NCBI GenBank assembly: GCA_028877045.1
Contig: JAGWPQ010000255.1
Location: 1-10,909 of the forward strand
Source of the DNA: Bacteroidota bacterium
GTDB taxonomy: Bacteria; Bacteroidota; Bacteroidia; Chitinophagales; Chitinophagaceae
Length of the DNA stretch: 10,909 nt
Reading direction: 5' to 3'
Shown here: positions 1-7,028 of the stretch, in pieces
Position numbering within the stretch: position 1 is the stretch's first letter
Layout: every line of letters starts with the position of its first letter
Made by a program: the position numbers and the translations under genes
The notes under the pieces: generated by a model
Told to the model about the DNA's origin: nothing
Seen by the model: only the letters and a program-made list of their open reading frames with translations
Database searches by the model: none

Positions 1-545
1 GTCCAGAAACAAATTTTATATAACGCTTCTTCGTTGTTGGGGTCATCTTCCAAAATCAATTGCAAACAATCAAATACTTTATCAAACTCTTCATAATCAT
101 CATACACATCGGCCAGTTCGAATAAAAGATCCAAACGTTCTTCGCCTTCAAACATTTTTAAAGCTTCTTCCAATAATTCAACAGCTTTTGATTGTTGGTC
201 GAGTGCGAGATAAACATCCGTTTTTAAGATAAATAAATTAACATCGGTGCTGTCGTACAGTTCGGCTGTTTCCAAAACCTCCAATGCCTGATGATATTTT
301 CTGCTGGCCAAAAGCATATCTGCTTTTTTTATCATCAACTGAGAAGAAAAGGGGAATTGTTCCAATCCGGTTTCTGCAGCCAGTAATGCCTCATTAATAT
401 CATCTTTTTCGTCAAAATAATCAACGATGCGCTCAAAAGCATCTTCTTCAAGAAAAGAATGGCTGCGACCAAGTTTAATATTTTGGTATTGCTGGAGTAA
501 TTCTTTGAGTTCTTCGCGGTCTTCGCGGTATGGATTATCTCTCAT
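1..545 (-). CDS. TPR-repeat protein, 3' end cut by window edge
   Basis: An open frame runs from ATG at 543-545 leftwards off the window with no stop in 181 codons. The start reads MRDNPYREDREELKELLQQY. The rest is acidic, helical and built of about 34-residue units in the manner of tetratricopeptide repeats, for example around ALLAAETGLEQFPFSSQ, HQALEVLETAELYDST and KAVELLEEALKMFEG, each with the small/large residue pattern of paired helices. No signal peptide or membrane segment is visible, so a cytoplasmic scaffold or adaptor is likely. TPR proteins bind other proteins, and the partner cannot be told from sequence. The gene diverges from the small gene at 650. Whether further domains follow beyond the window edge is unknown. 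The TPR call is fairly safe; the role is not known. Confidence 0.8.
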   Translation of the reverse strand, partial: MRDNPYREDREELKELLQQYQNIKLGRSHSFLEEDAFERIVDYFDEKDDINEALLAAETGLEQFPFSSQLMIKKADMLLASRKYHQALEVLETAELYDSTDVNLFILKTDVYLALDQQSKAVELLEEALKMFEGEERLDLLFELADVYDDYEEFDKVFDCLQLILEDDPNNEEALYKICFW

Positions 546-547
546 TC

Positions 548-565
548 TTGGATTAGTTAATCTAA
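548..565. promoter_or_regulatory. Imperfect palindrome just upstream of the TPR gene start
   Basis: TTGGATTA-GT-TAATCTAA forms 8-bp arms with one mismatch around a 2-bp centre, ending 3 bp before the TPR gene's ATG in a 104-bp divergent intergenic region. It could be an operator overlapping the translation start region, but AT-rich dyads of this size also arise by chance. No convincing TAnnTTTG promoter box was found for either divergent gene. Confidence 0.2.
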
Positions 566-649
566 AATAAGAAAAATTTAAAAGAATTAATGTTTTCAGG
601 CAACTATTTTACCCCCTGAGCGTATCATAGATAATATAAATTGTTAAAT

Positions 650-1027
650 ATGGAAGAAAAACTTAGTTTTGTGAAAATGTTACGGAATCGTCACATACAA
701 AAGATTGTTTTTGCTGCCTTATTGATAATGGCCGTTCAGGTGGCTATTGCCTCTTTTTCTTTTACGGGTATTACAGATGAAAGAACAAAAGCCAATAAAT
801 ATTCCCTCAAAAATTTAAGTTTATATTCTCACAGAAGCATTTCTATTTCTGGACTTAAATCTGAATTGCAGTTCAACGGCTCGCATTCGGTTTCCCGATC
901 AAATAATGCTGGTGGTATGGAAATGAGTTCTATGATGCAGTTTGAAAAAGGCAACACCACTTTCATTTTCCCTTATAAATTCAAGGTTAAATTTTATAAG
1001 GATAAGATCAGGATCCCTCTTCATTAA
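650..1027 (+). CDS. Small exported or membrane-anchored hypothetical protein
   Basis: A 125-residue protein that I do not recognise. The frame is open from a TTG at 641, but the ATG at 650 (MEEKLSFVKM) is the better start. Residues 1-18 are basic overall (MLRNRHIQK), followed by a hydrophobic stretch at about 19-38 (IVFAALLIMAVQVAIASFSF), which fits either an uncleaved N-terminal anchor or a signal peptide cut after AIA. The remaining ~85 residues are Ser/Asn/Lys-rich with alternating beta-like patterns (KNLSLYSHRSISISG) and end in a basic stretch FPYKFKVKFYKDKIRIPLH. No cysteine, catalytic motif or repeat is visible. It diverges from the TPR gene and its stop lies 3 bp from the stop of the convergent GLPGLI gene. 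Codon use resembles its neighbours, so it looks like a real gene rather than a spurious frame. Confidence 0.6.
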   Translation: MEEKLSFVKMLRNRHIQKIVFAALLIMAVQVAIASFSFTGITDERTKANKYSLKNLSLYSHRSISISGLKSELQFNGSHSVSRSNNAGGMEMSSMMQFEKGNTTFIFPYKFKVKFYKDKIRIPLH

Positions 1028-1030
1028 TTT

Positions 1031-1666
1031 CTAATCCATCATTCTGTATTGGTTTAACTGAATATCGAATCTTGACGACGATACAGGACTTAAATTTATT
1101 TTGGTTGCAGTAAAATGTATTTTTTTCCCGTTCTTATCCGAAACATCGTATTCTAACACAAGACCCGGTACATTTTTAAATTCATATTCATATTCTTTAA
1201 CCGAAGGTGCGATGGAAGTAGCAAAAAACAAATTATACATACTTCCGTCTTTTAGTTGAAGTGCAGCTTTTTTGCATTCATAACCCAGAATAGTTTTAGT
1301 ATCCGCTGAAGTATTAATAATTAAGCCATCAAATTTTTTATTTTGTTTTTCCCAAGCTTCGTTATCTAATTTGGTCATGAATTTATTATTTCCAAATTCA
1401 CGTAATACAATGGCATTCCCGTCGGTTTTATCAAAGAAAGTAGATTGTATGTAAGCAGGGCTAATTAAATCGACCCTGCTATTATTACCTTTTATGTATA
1501 CTATTTTAGAACTTTCTTTTAATGATTCAATCAGATCTTTATCGATATTACTTGAATCTGTCGCAATAGAATATATAATGGTACATTCAGCAACAATTCT
1601 TTGTTGTGCACTTAGATGCAAGATGCTCGATAACATCCATCCAAACAATAAAATTGTTTTTTTCAT
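1031..1666 (-). CDS. GLPGLI-family secreted protein
   Basis: This encodes 211 residues starting at ATG 1664-1666 (MKKTILLFGWMLSSILHLSA). The frame extends upstream to a TTG at 1723, but that lies inside the yidC terminator hairpin, and only the internal ATG gives a proper signal peptide, probably cleaved after A20 (HLSA|QQ). The mature part shows the features that name this Bacteroidota family: TKTILGYECKKA at about 123-134, followed by an FFATSIAP segment and a degenerate GLPGLI motif, NVPGLVLEYD, at 165-174. Family members are exported proteins of unknown function, often placed near TonB-dependent or envelope genes. There is no lipobox, so a periplasmic location is likely. The gene is downstream of yidC on the same strand but separated by a terminator, so it probably has its own promoter or depends on read-through. 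Confidence 0.8.
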   Translation of the reverse strand: MKKTILLFGWMLSSILHLSAQQRIVAECTIIYSIATDSSNIDKDLIESLKESSKIVYIKGNNSRVDLISPAYIQSTFFDKTDGNAIVLREFGNNKFMTKLDNEAWEKQNKKFDGLIINTSADTKTILGYECKKAALQLKDGSMYNLFFATSIAPSVKEYEYEFKNVPGLVLEYDVSDKNGKKIHFTATKINLSPVSSSRFDIQLNQYRMMD

Positions 1667-1704
1667 ACTGCAATTTAATATAACGCGAAAATCTTTACCA
1701 ATGT

Positions 1705-1735
1705 TAATTAAAAAGCCCCGCAACTATTGCAGGGC
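1705..1735 (-). terminator. Intrinsic terminator of yidC
   Basis: Read on the minus strand, GCCCTGCAA-TAG-TTGCGGGGC forms a 9-bp stem (one U.G wobble) with a 3-nt loop, directly followed by TTTTTAATT. It begins 19 nt after the yidC stop and lies 39 nt before the GLPGLI start. Stem arms are at 1727-1735 and 1715-1723 and the T-run at 1710-1714. This is a textbook Rho-independent terminator and marks the end of the yidC transcript. Confidence 0.85.
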
Positions 1736-1753
1736 CAATTAAAATTTATACAA

Positions 1754-3628
1754 TTATTTTTTTGACTGAGTTTTACTTTTAAGATCCTGAACTTTCTTTT
1801 GGGTTTCCATCATCTGTTCATATTTTTCCTGCCATTTACTTTTTGCTTTTGCTTTTGGCGATTTTCTCTTCTCATCGATCTTTGCCAGAATTTTATCATG
1901 ATTGATAATTTTTTTCTGAATGATCAGTTGAAGAATCAAGGTCAATGAATTGGATACAGTATAATACCATGTCAAAGCCGATGGTAATCCGTTAAAGAAG
2001 AACAACATCATGAATGGGAAAATATACGGCATATATTTCATTGCAGGATTATCCTGCGTTGGTGTTGATGCCATATTATAAATAGAGATCAGGAAACTTG
2101 TGAGCACTGCCGTGATGGTAAACAAACTGATATGATCACCAAAATTTAATGGAACATTGAAAGGCAGTTTTAAGATCGAATCGTAAGATGAAAGATCTTT
2201 TGCCCATAAAAATGATTGCCCGCGCAATGCAATATTTGAATTAAAGAAACTATACAATGCAAAGAAAATAGGTATTTGTAATAACGCCGGAATGCAACCC
2301 CCAAGCGGGTTTACGCCAGCTTCTTTATATAATTTCATTTGCTCCATCGCATATCCCTGCTGATCGGTTCCAAATTTTTTCTTTAATGCATCCAATTCGG
2401 GTTTCAATACTTTCATCTTGGCGCCGCTCAAATAACTGCTGTAAGTTAACGGTGATGTTACCAAACGAATAAATACGGTTAGCAATAAAATTACCCATCC
2501 GAAATTCTTTACAAATCCTGCAAAGAAATCGAACACAGGCATGATGATCCATTGATTGATTGGCCGCACAAAAGAATACACATCTCTTCCCAAGTTCACC
2601 ATTCTATCCATCCCTGCAGCTTTTTTATCAAAGCCCTTTGACTCATGTTGTAAAATGCTGTAATCATTCGGCCCATAATATAATTGCAGCGGAATATTTA
2701 CTGAACTTGCATTCTGTATTTTTAATTGCAAAGATGTTTCGGTATTTGCTAAAACATCCGAAGAATCGTTACTTCTTGCAAAATGTACTTCGCCATTCTC
2801 AAAACTATTTTTTGCAATTAAAGTAGTATTAAAAAACTGCTGCACAATAGAAACCCATTGTACCGGTTTCTCAAATTTCTTTTCTGTTTTTGAAGAGATA
2901 TAATCAAATTCTTTATCAACCGAAAAACAAATATTGCTTTGCATTCTTTCATACTTCACCGAACTTTCATGACGTTGAGGTTGCGTCTTCCATAAAAAAT
3001 TCATTGCGCCACCACTTAATAATTTATCTGCACCATTCAAATTAATATTCCAATCAATCATGTAATCATTCTTCTTCAAAATGTATTGATGCGTAACCAT
3101 TTCGCCTGTTGCATTTTGCAAGGTGAAAGAAATGCTCTGACTTCCATCTCTGTTTTTTGTTAATGGCGATGGATTAAAAAATAATTCGCCTGTTTGTGCA
3201 GAAACATTGGCGCCGGTATTGATAGAATAACTTAATACATCTTTTTCATTTCCTAACTGAACTAAACTGCTATCAAACGATTTATAATTTTTCAGCTGCA
3301 CAAATTTCACTCTGCCACCTTTGTTGGTAAAAGTCACTTTCATCACTTCATTTTCGACAACAGTTAATTGTTCTGTACCAATCGCAGCCGTTGCAAAATT
3401 GCCTGCAACCGAAATTTTAGAAGTAGAATCCCTGTATAAGGAATCTTTCTTTGCGGCAACTGTGTCTTTAGGTATAGCGTGTAATGCGTTTACACGAGCA
3501 ATGGAATCCTGCTGACGTTTCTGAATTTCCATCAGACCCTGTTGCTCCTTATTTGAGTACCAGAAAAAAGCAAAAAATAAAATGCCCAACAACACAAAAC
3601 CAATGACCGTATTTTTATCAAAGTTCAT
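1754..3628 (-). CDS. yidC: Membrane protein insertase YidC
   Basis: This encodes 624 residues from ATG 3626-3628 (MNFDKNTVIGFVLLGILFFA). An in-frame TTG at 3652 is less likely because it would add a tail before the first membrane helix and overlaps a promoter-like box. YidC inserts proteins into the inner membrane, alone or with SecYEG. Order: N-terminal membrane anchor (about 7-24), charged linker, large periplasmic beta-rich domain (about 75-345), then the conserved insertase core (about 350-575). In the core, GWVILLLTVFIRLVTSPL carries R388, matching the conserved groove arginine, followed by the cytoplasmic helical hairpin (KMKVLKPELDALKKKFG), NPLGGCIPALLQIPIFFALY and a last hydrophobic block with LPSALTWYYTVSN. 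The C-terminus is a Lys-rich tail (about 575-624), as often seen where YidC contacts the ribosome. Length is normal for Bacteroidota. A terminator follows. Confidence 0.97.
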   Translation of the reverse strand: MNFDKNTVIGFVLLGILFFAFFWYSNKEQQGLMEIQKRQQDSIARVNALHAIPKDTVAAKKDSLYRDSTSKISVAGNFATAAIGTEQLTVVENEVMKVTFTNKGGRVKFVQLKNYKSFDSSLVQLGNEKDVLSYSINTGANVSAQTGELFFNPSPLTKNRDGSQSISFTLQNATGEMVTHQYILKKNDYMIDWNINLNGADKLLSGGAMNFLWKTQPQRHESSVKYERMQSNICFSVDKEFDYISSKTEKKFEKPVQWVSIVQQFFNTTLIAKNSFENGEVHFARSNDSSDVLANTETSLQLKIQNASSVNIPLQLYYGPNDYSILQHESKGFDKKAAGMDRMVNLGRDVYSFVRPINQWIIMPVFDFFAGFVKNFGWVILLLTVFIRLVTSPLTYSSYLSGAKMKVLKPELDALKKKFGTDQQGYAMEQMKLYKEAGVNPLGGCIPALLQIPIFFALYSFFNSNIALRGQSFLWAKDLSSYDSILKLPFNVPLNFGDHISLFTITAVLTSFLISIYNMASTPTQDNPAMKYMPYIFPFMMLFFFNGLPSALTWYYTVSNSLTLILQLIIQKKIINHDKILAKIDEKRKSPKAKAKSKWQEKYEQMMETQKKVQDLKSKTQSKK

Positions 3629-3649
3629 AACTAAAAAAATATTGAGCGG

Positions 3650-3657
3650 CAAAGGTA
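3650..3657 (-). promoter_or_regulatory. yidC: Candidate Bacteroidota -7 box for yidC
   Basis: The minus strand reads TACCTTTG, an exact match to the Bacteroidota -7 consensus TAnnTTTG, with the ATG 21 nt downstream. No clear TTG occurs at the expected -33 spacing; the nearest one is too close. It would give a very short 5' leader. The match also sits in the region where an alternative TTG start for yidC would lie, which favours the ATG at 3628. Confidence 0.4.
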
Positions 3658-3740
3658 AGGGTTGGCAACTGATTGCAGATTACCCTTAACAGATTTAGCA
3701 ATTTTATGATACAAGCGGCTAGAATCCCCATTGGGCGGCA

Positions 3741-3862
3741 GTTGCGTCACACACTTGTACTAAAGAAAAGCTATGAGCTGTTAGCTGCGAGCCATGTGAG
3801 CATTGGCTCGAAGCTCATGGCTTGCCCCTCACAGCTTAGAATGTACAAGTGAGTGACACAAC
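3741..3862. repeat. 122-bp inverted-repeat element with internal 7-bp array (MITE/REP-like)
   Basis: The ends are GTTGCGTCACACACTTGTAC (3741-3760) and, inverted, GTACAAGTGAGTGACACAAC (3843-3862), which match at 18 of 20 positions. The interior also folds back: AAGCT(A/G)TGAG near the left arm and its complement near the right arm (CTCACAGCTT, 3828-3837), plus GAGCCATG at 3789-3796 against CATGGCTT at 3817-3824. Four 7-bp units AGCTATG, AGCTGTT, AGCTGCG, AGCCATG run head to tail at 3769-3796. The whole would form a long hairpin in RNA or single-stranded DNA. It contains no ORF and lies in the divergent region between yidC and the DUF4407 gene. Related single arms occur at 7009-7028 and 9370-9389. 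A non-autonomous mobile element or REP-type repeat is the best description; the class is inferred. Confidence 0.75.
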
Positions 3863-3957
3863 CGGCGATGCTATGAAAAACCACAGTTCGTCAACAAAAT
3901 ATCTCTTAAACTTTTCAAAAAAATCGGGCAACAGTATTTATTATCAAAGATTCATTG

Positions 3958-4027
3958 TTTCTTTACACCACTTCCAACCTCAACCTATTTCCAACTTCTA
4001 CCACTTCACTTTTTAATTAAATTTTAT
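3958..4027 (+). promoter_or_regulatory. G-free leader with 17-bp tandem repeat before the DUF4407 gene
   Basis: Seventy consecutive plus-strand bases directly before the DUF4407 start codon contain no G; the first G is in the ATG itself. The stretch holds two 16-nt units, ACTTCCAACCTCAACC (3970-3985) and ATTTCCAACTTCTACC (3987-4002), matching at 13 of 16, and ends in AT-rich TTTTTAATTAAATTTT. No Shine-Dalgarno pairing is possible, which suits Bacteroidota-style initiation on an unstructured leader. No clear promoter box was seen further upstream. Confidence 0.5.
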
Positions 4028-5225
4028 GCAGGAAAGCGTACACATGCTGTCCCAAAGGGAAAGCTATACCGCAACGAAGTGGACAAAATTTTTATGGTGG
4101 TTATCAACCGCCGAAAAAGAATTATTAAGCGATTGCGTGATCGACCGGAACAGGTATTCGATCATCGGCATGACGGTGATGGCCACATGGTTGTTTGCAA
4201 CACTGGCATGGACTTATTTTTTTAGCACCGTTGTTTCTAATATGTATGCAAGTTTTGCGCTGGGCATTTTTATGGGCGGTATTATTTTAACCATCGACCG
4301 GGCGTTGATCAAAGGCATCAATAAGTTCAATAAAAATAAAATAACGCCATTATTATTTCGTGGGGTGTTGGCTTTAACCATTGGCATGTTTATGGCGCAG
4401 CCTGCATTGTTGTATTTGTTTGACAAAGAAATTCATTTGCAGATATCGTTGGACAATGAACAAAAGAAAAAAGATAAACTGCAGCAACAGCAAGCAGTAT
4501 ATGCCATCAACAAAAAAGATCTGCTGGATAAAAAAACGAATCTTCAAAAACAATTAGACGATAAATACAAAGAAGTTGCTGTTGCCCGAAATAATTTTAT
4601 TGCCGAAACCGACGGTACCGGCGGCAGCAAAAAAATCGGGTTGAAAGATATTGCACAAGCCAAACAAAAAGAATATCTAAAATTAGATGGCGAATACCAG
4701 CAGATGAGTGCAGCATTATTGCCGCAAATTAAAACTGTTGACAGTTCATTAAATAGTATTGAATCAACGGTTCAAACCGAACAACAAACATTTAATACTT
4801 TATTGAACGATGGTTTTTTAACAAGAAGCGAAGCATTGAACAATCTTCTGAAAACCAATACTGCATTGCAGTTCAGATATTATTTATTGGTGATCATTTT
4901 ATTACTGATTGAACTGATGCCTGTAATTGCCAAAACTATTTTACCTGCCGGCACTTACGATGAAAAAGTGCACTTGCGCGAAAAAATGGAAAAAGAAATT
5001 GTTCAAAAAAATATGGTTCACGAACAACAATTAAAAGAATTGTACAATCAATTAGCTTTTGAACAGGATACCAATTTCATCAAAAATTTCTTTTCACATT
5101 CCGATAAAGAAAGACATGAAAAAATGAAAACACAAATGAACAGTTGGAAAGAAAACGATGATCAGAGCTTCGATACCATGTGGAACGGAATTAAAAAGGA
5201 TATGCTTACCAAACAGGAACATTGA
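4026..5225 (+). CDS. DUF4407 membrane/coiled-coil protein
   Basis: A 399-residue protein of unknown function that fits the DUF4407 family. The start is ATG 4026; a second ATG at residue 7 is possible. Visible order: short N-terminal region with WWLSTAEKELLSDC (25-37), membrane segments at about 46-70, 73-92 (ending ILTIDRALIKG, a family hallmark) and 108-132, a long Lys/Gln-rich coiled-coil at about 135-255, a short loop with GFLTRSEALNNLL, a fourth membrane segment at about 285-304 (YYLLVIILLLIELMPVIAK), and a charged C-terminal tail to 399. With four membrane spans the coiled coil and the two ends lie on opposite sides of the membrane. No catalytic motif is visible. It is the only plus-strand gene between pyrG and yidC, so it is transcribed alone, and a terminator follows it directly. 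Its biological role is not known. Confidence 0.85.
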   Translation: MQESVHMLSQRESYTATKWTKFLWWLSTAEKELLSDCVIDRNRYSIIGMTVMATWLFATLAWTYFFSTVVSNMYASFALGIFMGGIILTIDRALIKGINKFNKNKITPLLFRGVLALTIGMFMAQPALLYLFDKEIHLQISLDNEQKKKDKLQQQQAVYAINKKDLLDKKTNLQKQLDDKYKEVAVARNNFIAETDGTGGSKKIGLKDIAQAKQKEYLKLDGEYQQMSAALLPQIKTVDSSLNSIESTVQTEQQTFNTLLNDGFLTRSEALNNLLKTNTALQFRYYLLVIILLLIELMPVIAKTILPAGTYDEKVHLREKMEKEIVQKNMVHEQQLKELYNQLAFEQDTNFIKNFFSHSDKERHEKMKTQMNSWKENDDQSFDTMWNGIKKDMLTKQEH

Positions 5226-5231
5226 TAGCAT

Positions 5232-5269
5232 AAAAAAACTGCGTTATTAAAAAATAATGACGCAGTTTT
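5232..5269. terminator. Bidirectional terminator between the DUF4407 gene and pyrG
   Basis: AAAACTGCGT (5235-5244) and ACGCAGTTTT (5260-5269) form a perfect 10-bp stem around a 15-nt AT-rich interior that can pair further (TATT with AATA). On the plus strand the stem ends in TTTTAATTT; on the minus strand it is followed by seven T. It lies 9 nt after the DUF4407 stop and about 20 nt after the pyrG stop, so it can end both convergent transcripts. Confidence 0.85.
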
Positions 5270-5289
5270 AATTTAAGTCTTCAAATAAT

Positions 5290-6939
5290 TTATATCAGCG
5301 CATCCTGCAGTGCCGATGTTTTATACACATGTTTTTGTTCGTTGTAAATCTTTGCTGCTGCAATAAAACTTACAAACAGAGGCGCAGGTCTTTCAACCGA
5401 ACTTTTTAATTCGGGATGATATTGCACACCAATGAAAAACGGATGGCTCGGTAATTCCATGATCTCTACCAAACCCGTATCAGGATTGGTTCCGCTGGCA
5501 ATCATGCCATTGGTTTCAAACAGTTCAAAATATTCGTTATTGAATTCGTAACGATGACGATGACGTTCGGTAATATGCGTATCGTTATAAATTTTATAGG
5601 CCAATGTTCCTTCTTTAATATCGCAGGGATAAGCACCCAAACGCATCGTGCCGCCCATCATTTTAATTTTCTTTTGCTCTTCCATCATATTAATTACCGG
5701 ATGTGTTGTTTCCAAATCCATCTCGGTACTGTGTGCATCTTTCAATCCCAGCACATTTCTTGCAAATTCAATCACTGCCATCTGCATCCCCAAACAAATT
5801 CCAAAGAATGGCAATTGTTTTTCCCTTGCGTATTTTACGGCAATAATTTTCCCTTCGATACCGCGGTTACCAAAACCCGGTGCCACCAGTAATCCATCCA
5901 ATCCTTCTAATTTTTCCTCTACATTTTCTTTGGTGATAAATTCGCTGTGCACATTCACTACCTGCACTTTCACTTCATTGATCGCGCCAGCATGAATAAA
6001 ACTTTCCAGAATAGATTTGTACGCATCCTGCAATTCTATGTATTTACCGATCAATCCAATGGTCACCTTACTTTTCGGATATTTTAATTTATCTAAAAAG
6101 ACTTTCCATTTTTCCAAATTAGGTTCGGGGTACACATTGATGCCCAATTTTTTCATGCAGATCACATCCAGTTTTTCGCGCAGCATCAGCAATGGCACTT
6201 CATAAATTGTGGGTGCATCCATTGCTTCAATCACTGCTTCCTGCTTAACATTACAGAACAAAGCGATCTTGCGTTTGATATCATTGTTCAAAGGTTCTTC
6301 GGTTCTGCACACGATAATATCGGGATGTACGCCGGTTTCGCTCAGCATTTTTACGCTGTGCTGTGTGGGTTTTGTTTTTAATTCTTTCGCAGCACGCAAA
6401 TATGGAATTAAAGTAAGATGCACAATTGCCACATCATCTTCGGGCAGTTCCCATTGCAGTTGGCGAACAGCTTCAATAAAAGGCAAACTCTCAATATCGC
6501 CAACCGTGCCACCTAATTCCGAGATCACAATATCGTAATCGCCGCTTTTTCCCAACAACAACATTCTTCTTTTTATCTCATCGGTAATATGCGGAACCAC
6601 CTGCACCGTCTTTCCTAAAAAATCGCCTGCACGTTCTTTATTAATTACGGTTTGATAAATTCTACCGGTGGTAACATTGTTTGCCTGCGAAGTGTACGTA
6701 TTTAAAAAACGTTCGTAGTGGCCAAGGTCCAGATCAGTTTCGGCACCATCTTCGGTAACATAACATTCGCCGTGTTCGTACGGGTTTAATGTCCCCGGAT
6801 CCACATTAATATACGGATCGAACTTTTGTATGGTAACCCTGAAACCCCTTGCCTGCAAGAGTTTCGCCAAACTTGCGGCAATGATTCCTTTTCCTAAACT
6901 GCTTGTTACGCCACCTGTAACAAAAATATACTTGGCCAT
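5290..6939 (-). CDS. pyrG: CTP synthase
   Basis: This encodes 549 residues, the usual length. The enzyme makes CTP from UTP, ATP and glutamine (ammonia supplied by its own glutaminase domain), the last step of de novo pyrimidine nucleotide synthesis, in the cytoplasm. Start ATG 6937-6939 gives the canonical MAKYIFVTGGVTSSLGKG, whose GGVTSSLGKG (9-18) is the ATP-binding loop. The synthetase half (about 1-270) contains QKFDPYINVDPGTLNPYEHGE, TEDGAETDLDLGHYERF, SELGGTVGDIES and TKPTQHSV. The class I glutaminase half (about 292-535) carries GFGNRGIEGKI, GICLGMQ with nucleophile C382, and QYHPE with H508 and E510, completing the triad. All key residues are present. The gene converges on the DUF4407 gene and is separated by it from yidC, its usual neighbour in several Bacteroidota. 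Confidence 0.99.
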   Translation of the reverse strand: MAKYIFVTGGVTSSLGKGIIAASLAKLLQARGFRVTIQKFDPYINVDPGTLNPYEHGECYVTEDGAETDLDLGHYERFLNTYTSQANNVTTGRIYQTVINKERAGDFLGKTVQVVPHITDEIKRRMLLLGKSGDYDIVISELGGTVGDIESLPFIEAVRQLQWELPEDDVAIVHLTLIPYLRAAKELKTKPTQHSVKMLSETGVHPDIIVCRTEEPLNNDIKRKIALFCNVKQEAVIEAMDAPTIYEVPLLMLREKLDVICMKKLGINVYPEPNLEKWKVFLDKLKYPKSKVTIGLIGKYIELQDAYKSILESFIHAGAINEVKVQVVNVHSEFITKENVEEKLEGLDGLLVAPGFGNRGIEGKIIAVKYAREKQLPFFGICLGMQMAVIEFARNVLGLKDAHSTEMDLETTHPVINMMEEQKKIKMMGGTMRLGAYPCDIKEGTLAYKIYNDTHITERHRHRYEFNNEYFELFETNGMIASGTNPDTGLVEIMELPSHPFFIGVQYHPELKSSVERPAPLFVSFIAAAKIYNEQKHVYKTSALQDALI

Positions 6940-7008
6940 AGTAAATGGTTAAATTATGTTATGTAAAATATTTTTATGAACTAAACTTCTGTACTACTAT
7001 CAACAGAT

Positions 7009-7028
7009 GTTGCGTCGCACACTTGTAC
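7009..7028 (+). repeat. Single copy of the 20-bp repeat arm upstream of pyrG
   Basis: GTTGCGTCGCACACTTGTAC differs from the left arm of the 122-bp element at one base (G for A in position 9). No full partner arm is present, but ACGCAAC at 7041-7047 complements its first seven bases and could close a small hairpin (7009-7047). It lies 70 bp upstream of pyrG and would be inside the pyrG leader if the promoter candidate at 7141-7169 is used. Confidence 0.65.

Noticed and set aside
1494..1742. Plus-strand 82-codon frame opposite the GLPGLI gene
   Set aside because: Antisense to the signal peptide and first half of a recognised family member and runs through the yidC terminator.
2325..2826. Frames on both strands within yidC
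   Set aside because: Fully contained in yidC, whose frame keeps all insertase motifs; no independent start or coding signal.
3741..3862. CRISPR array or tRNA as explanation for the structured repeats
   Set aside because: The 7-bp units have no spacers, the 20-bp arms are inverted, and no cloverleaf or anticodon arm can be drawn.
5554..6538. Several plus-strand open frames of 60-115 codons opposite pyrG
   Set aside because: They are antisense to a complete, highly conserved CTP synthase gene and their translations have no domain-like pattern; they reflect codon use of pyrG.
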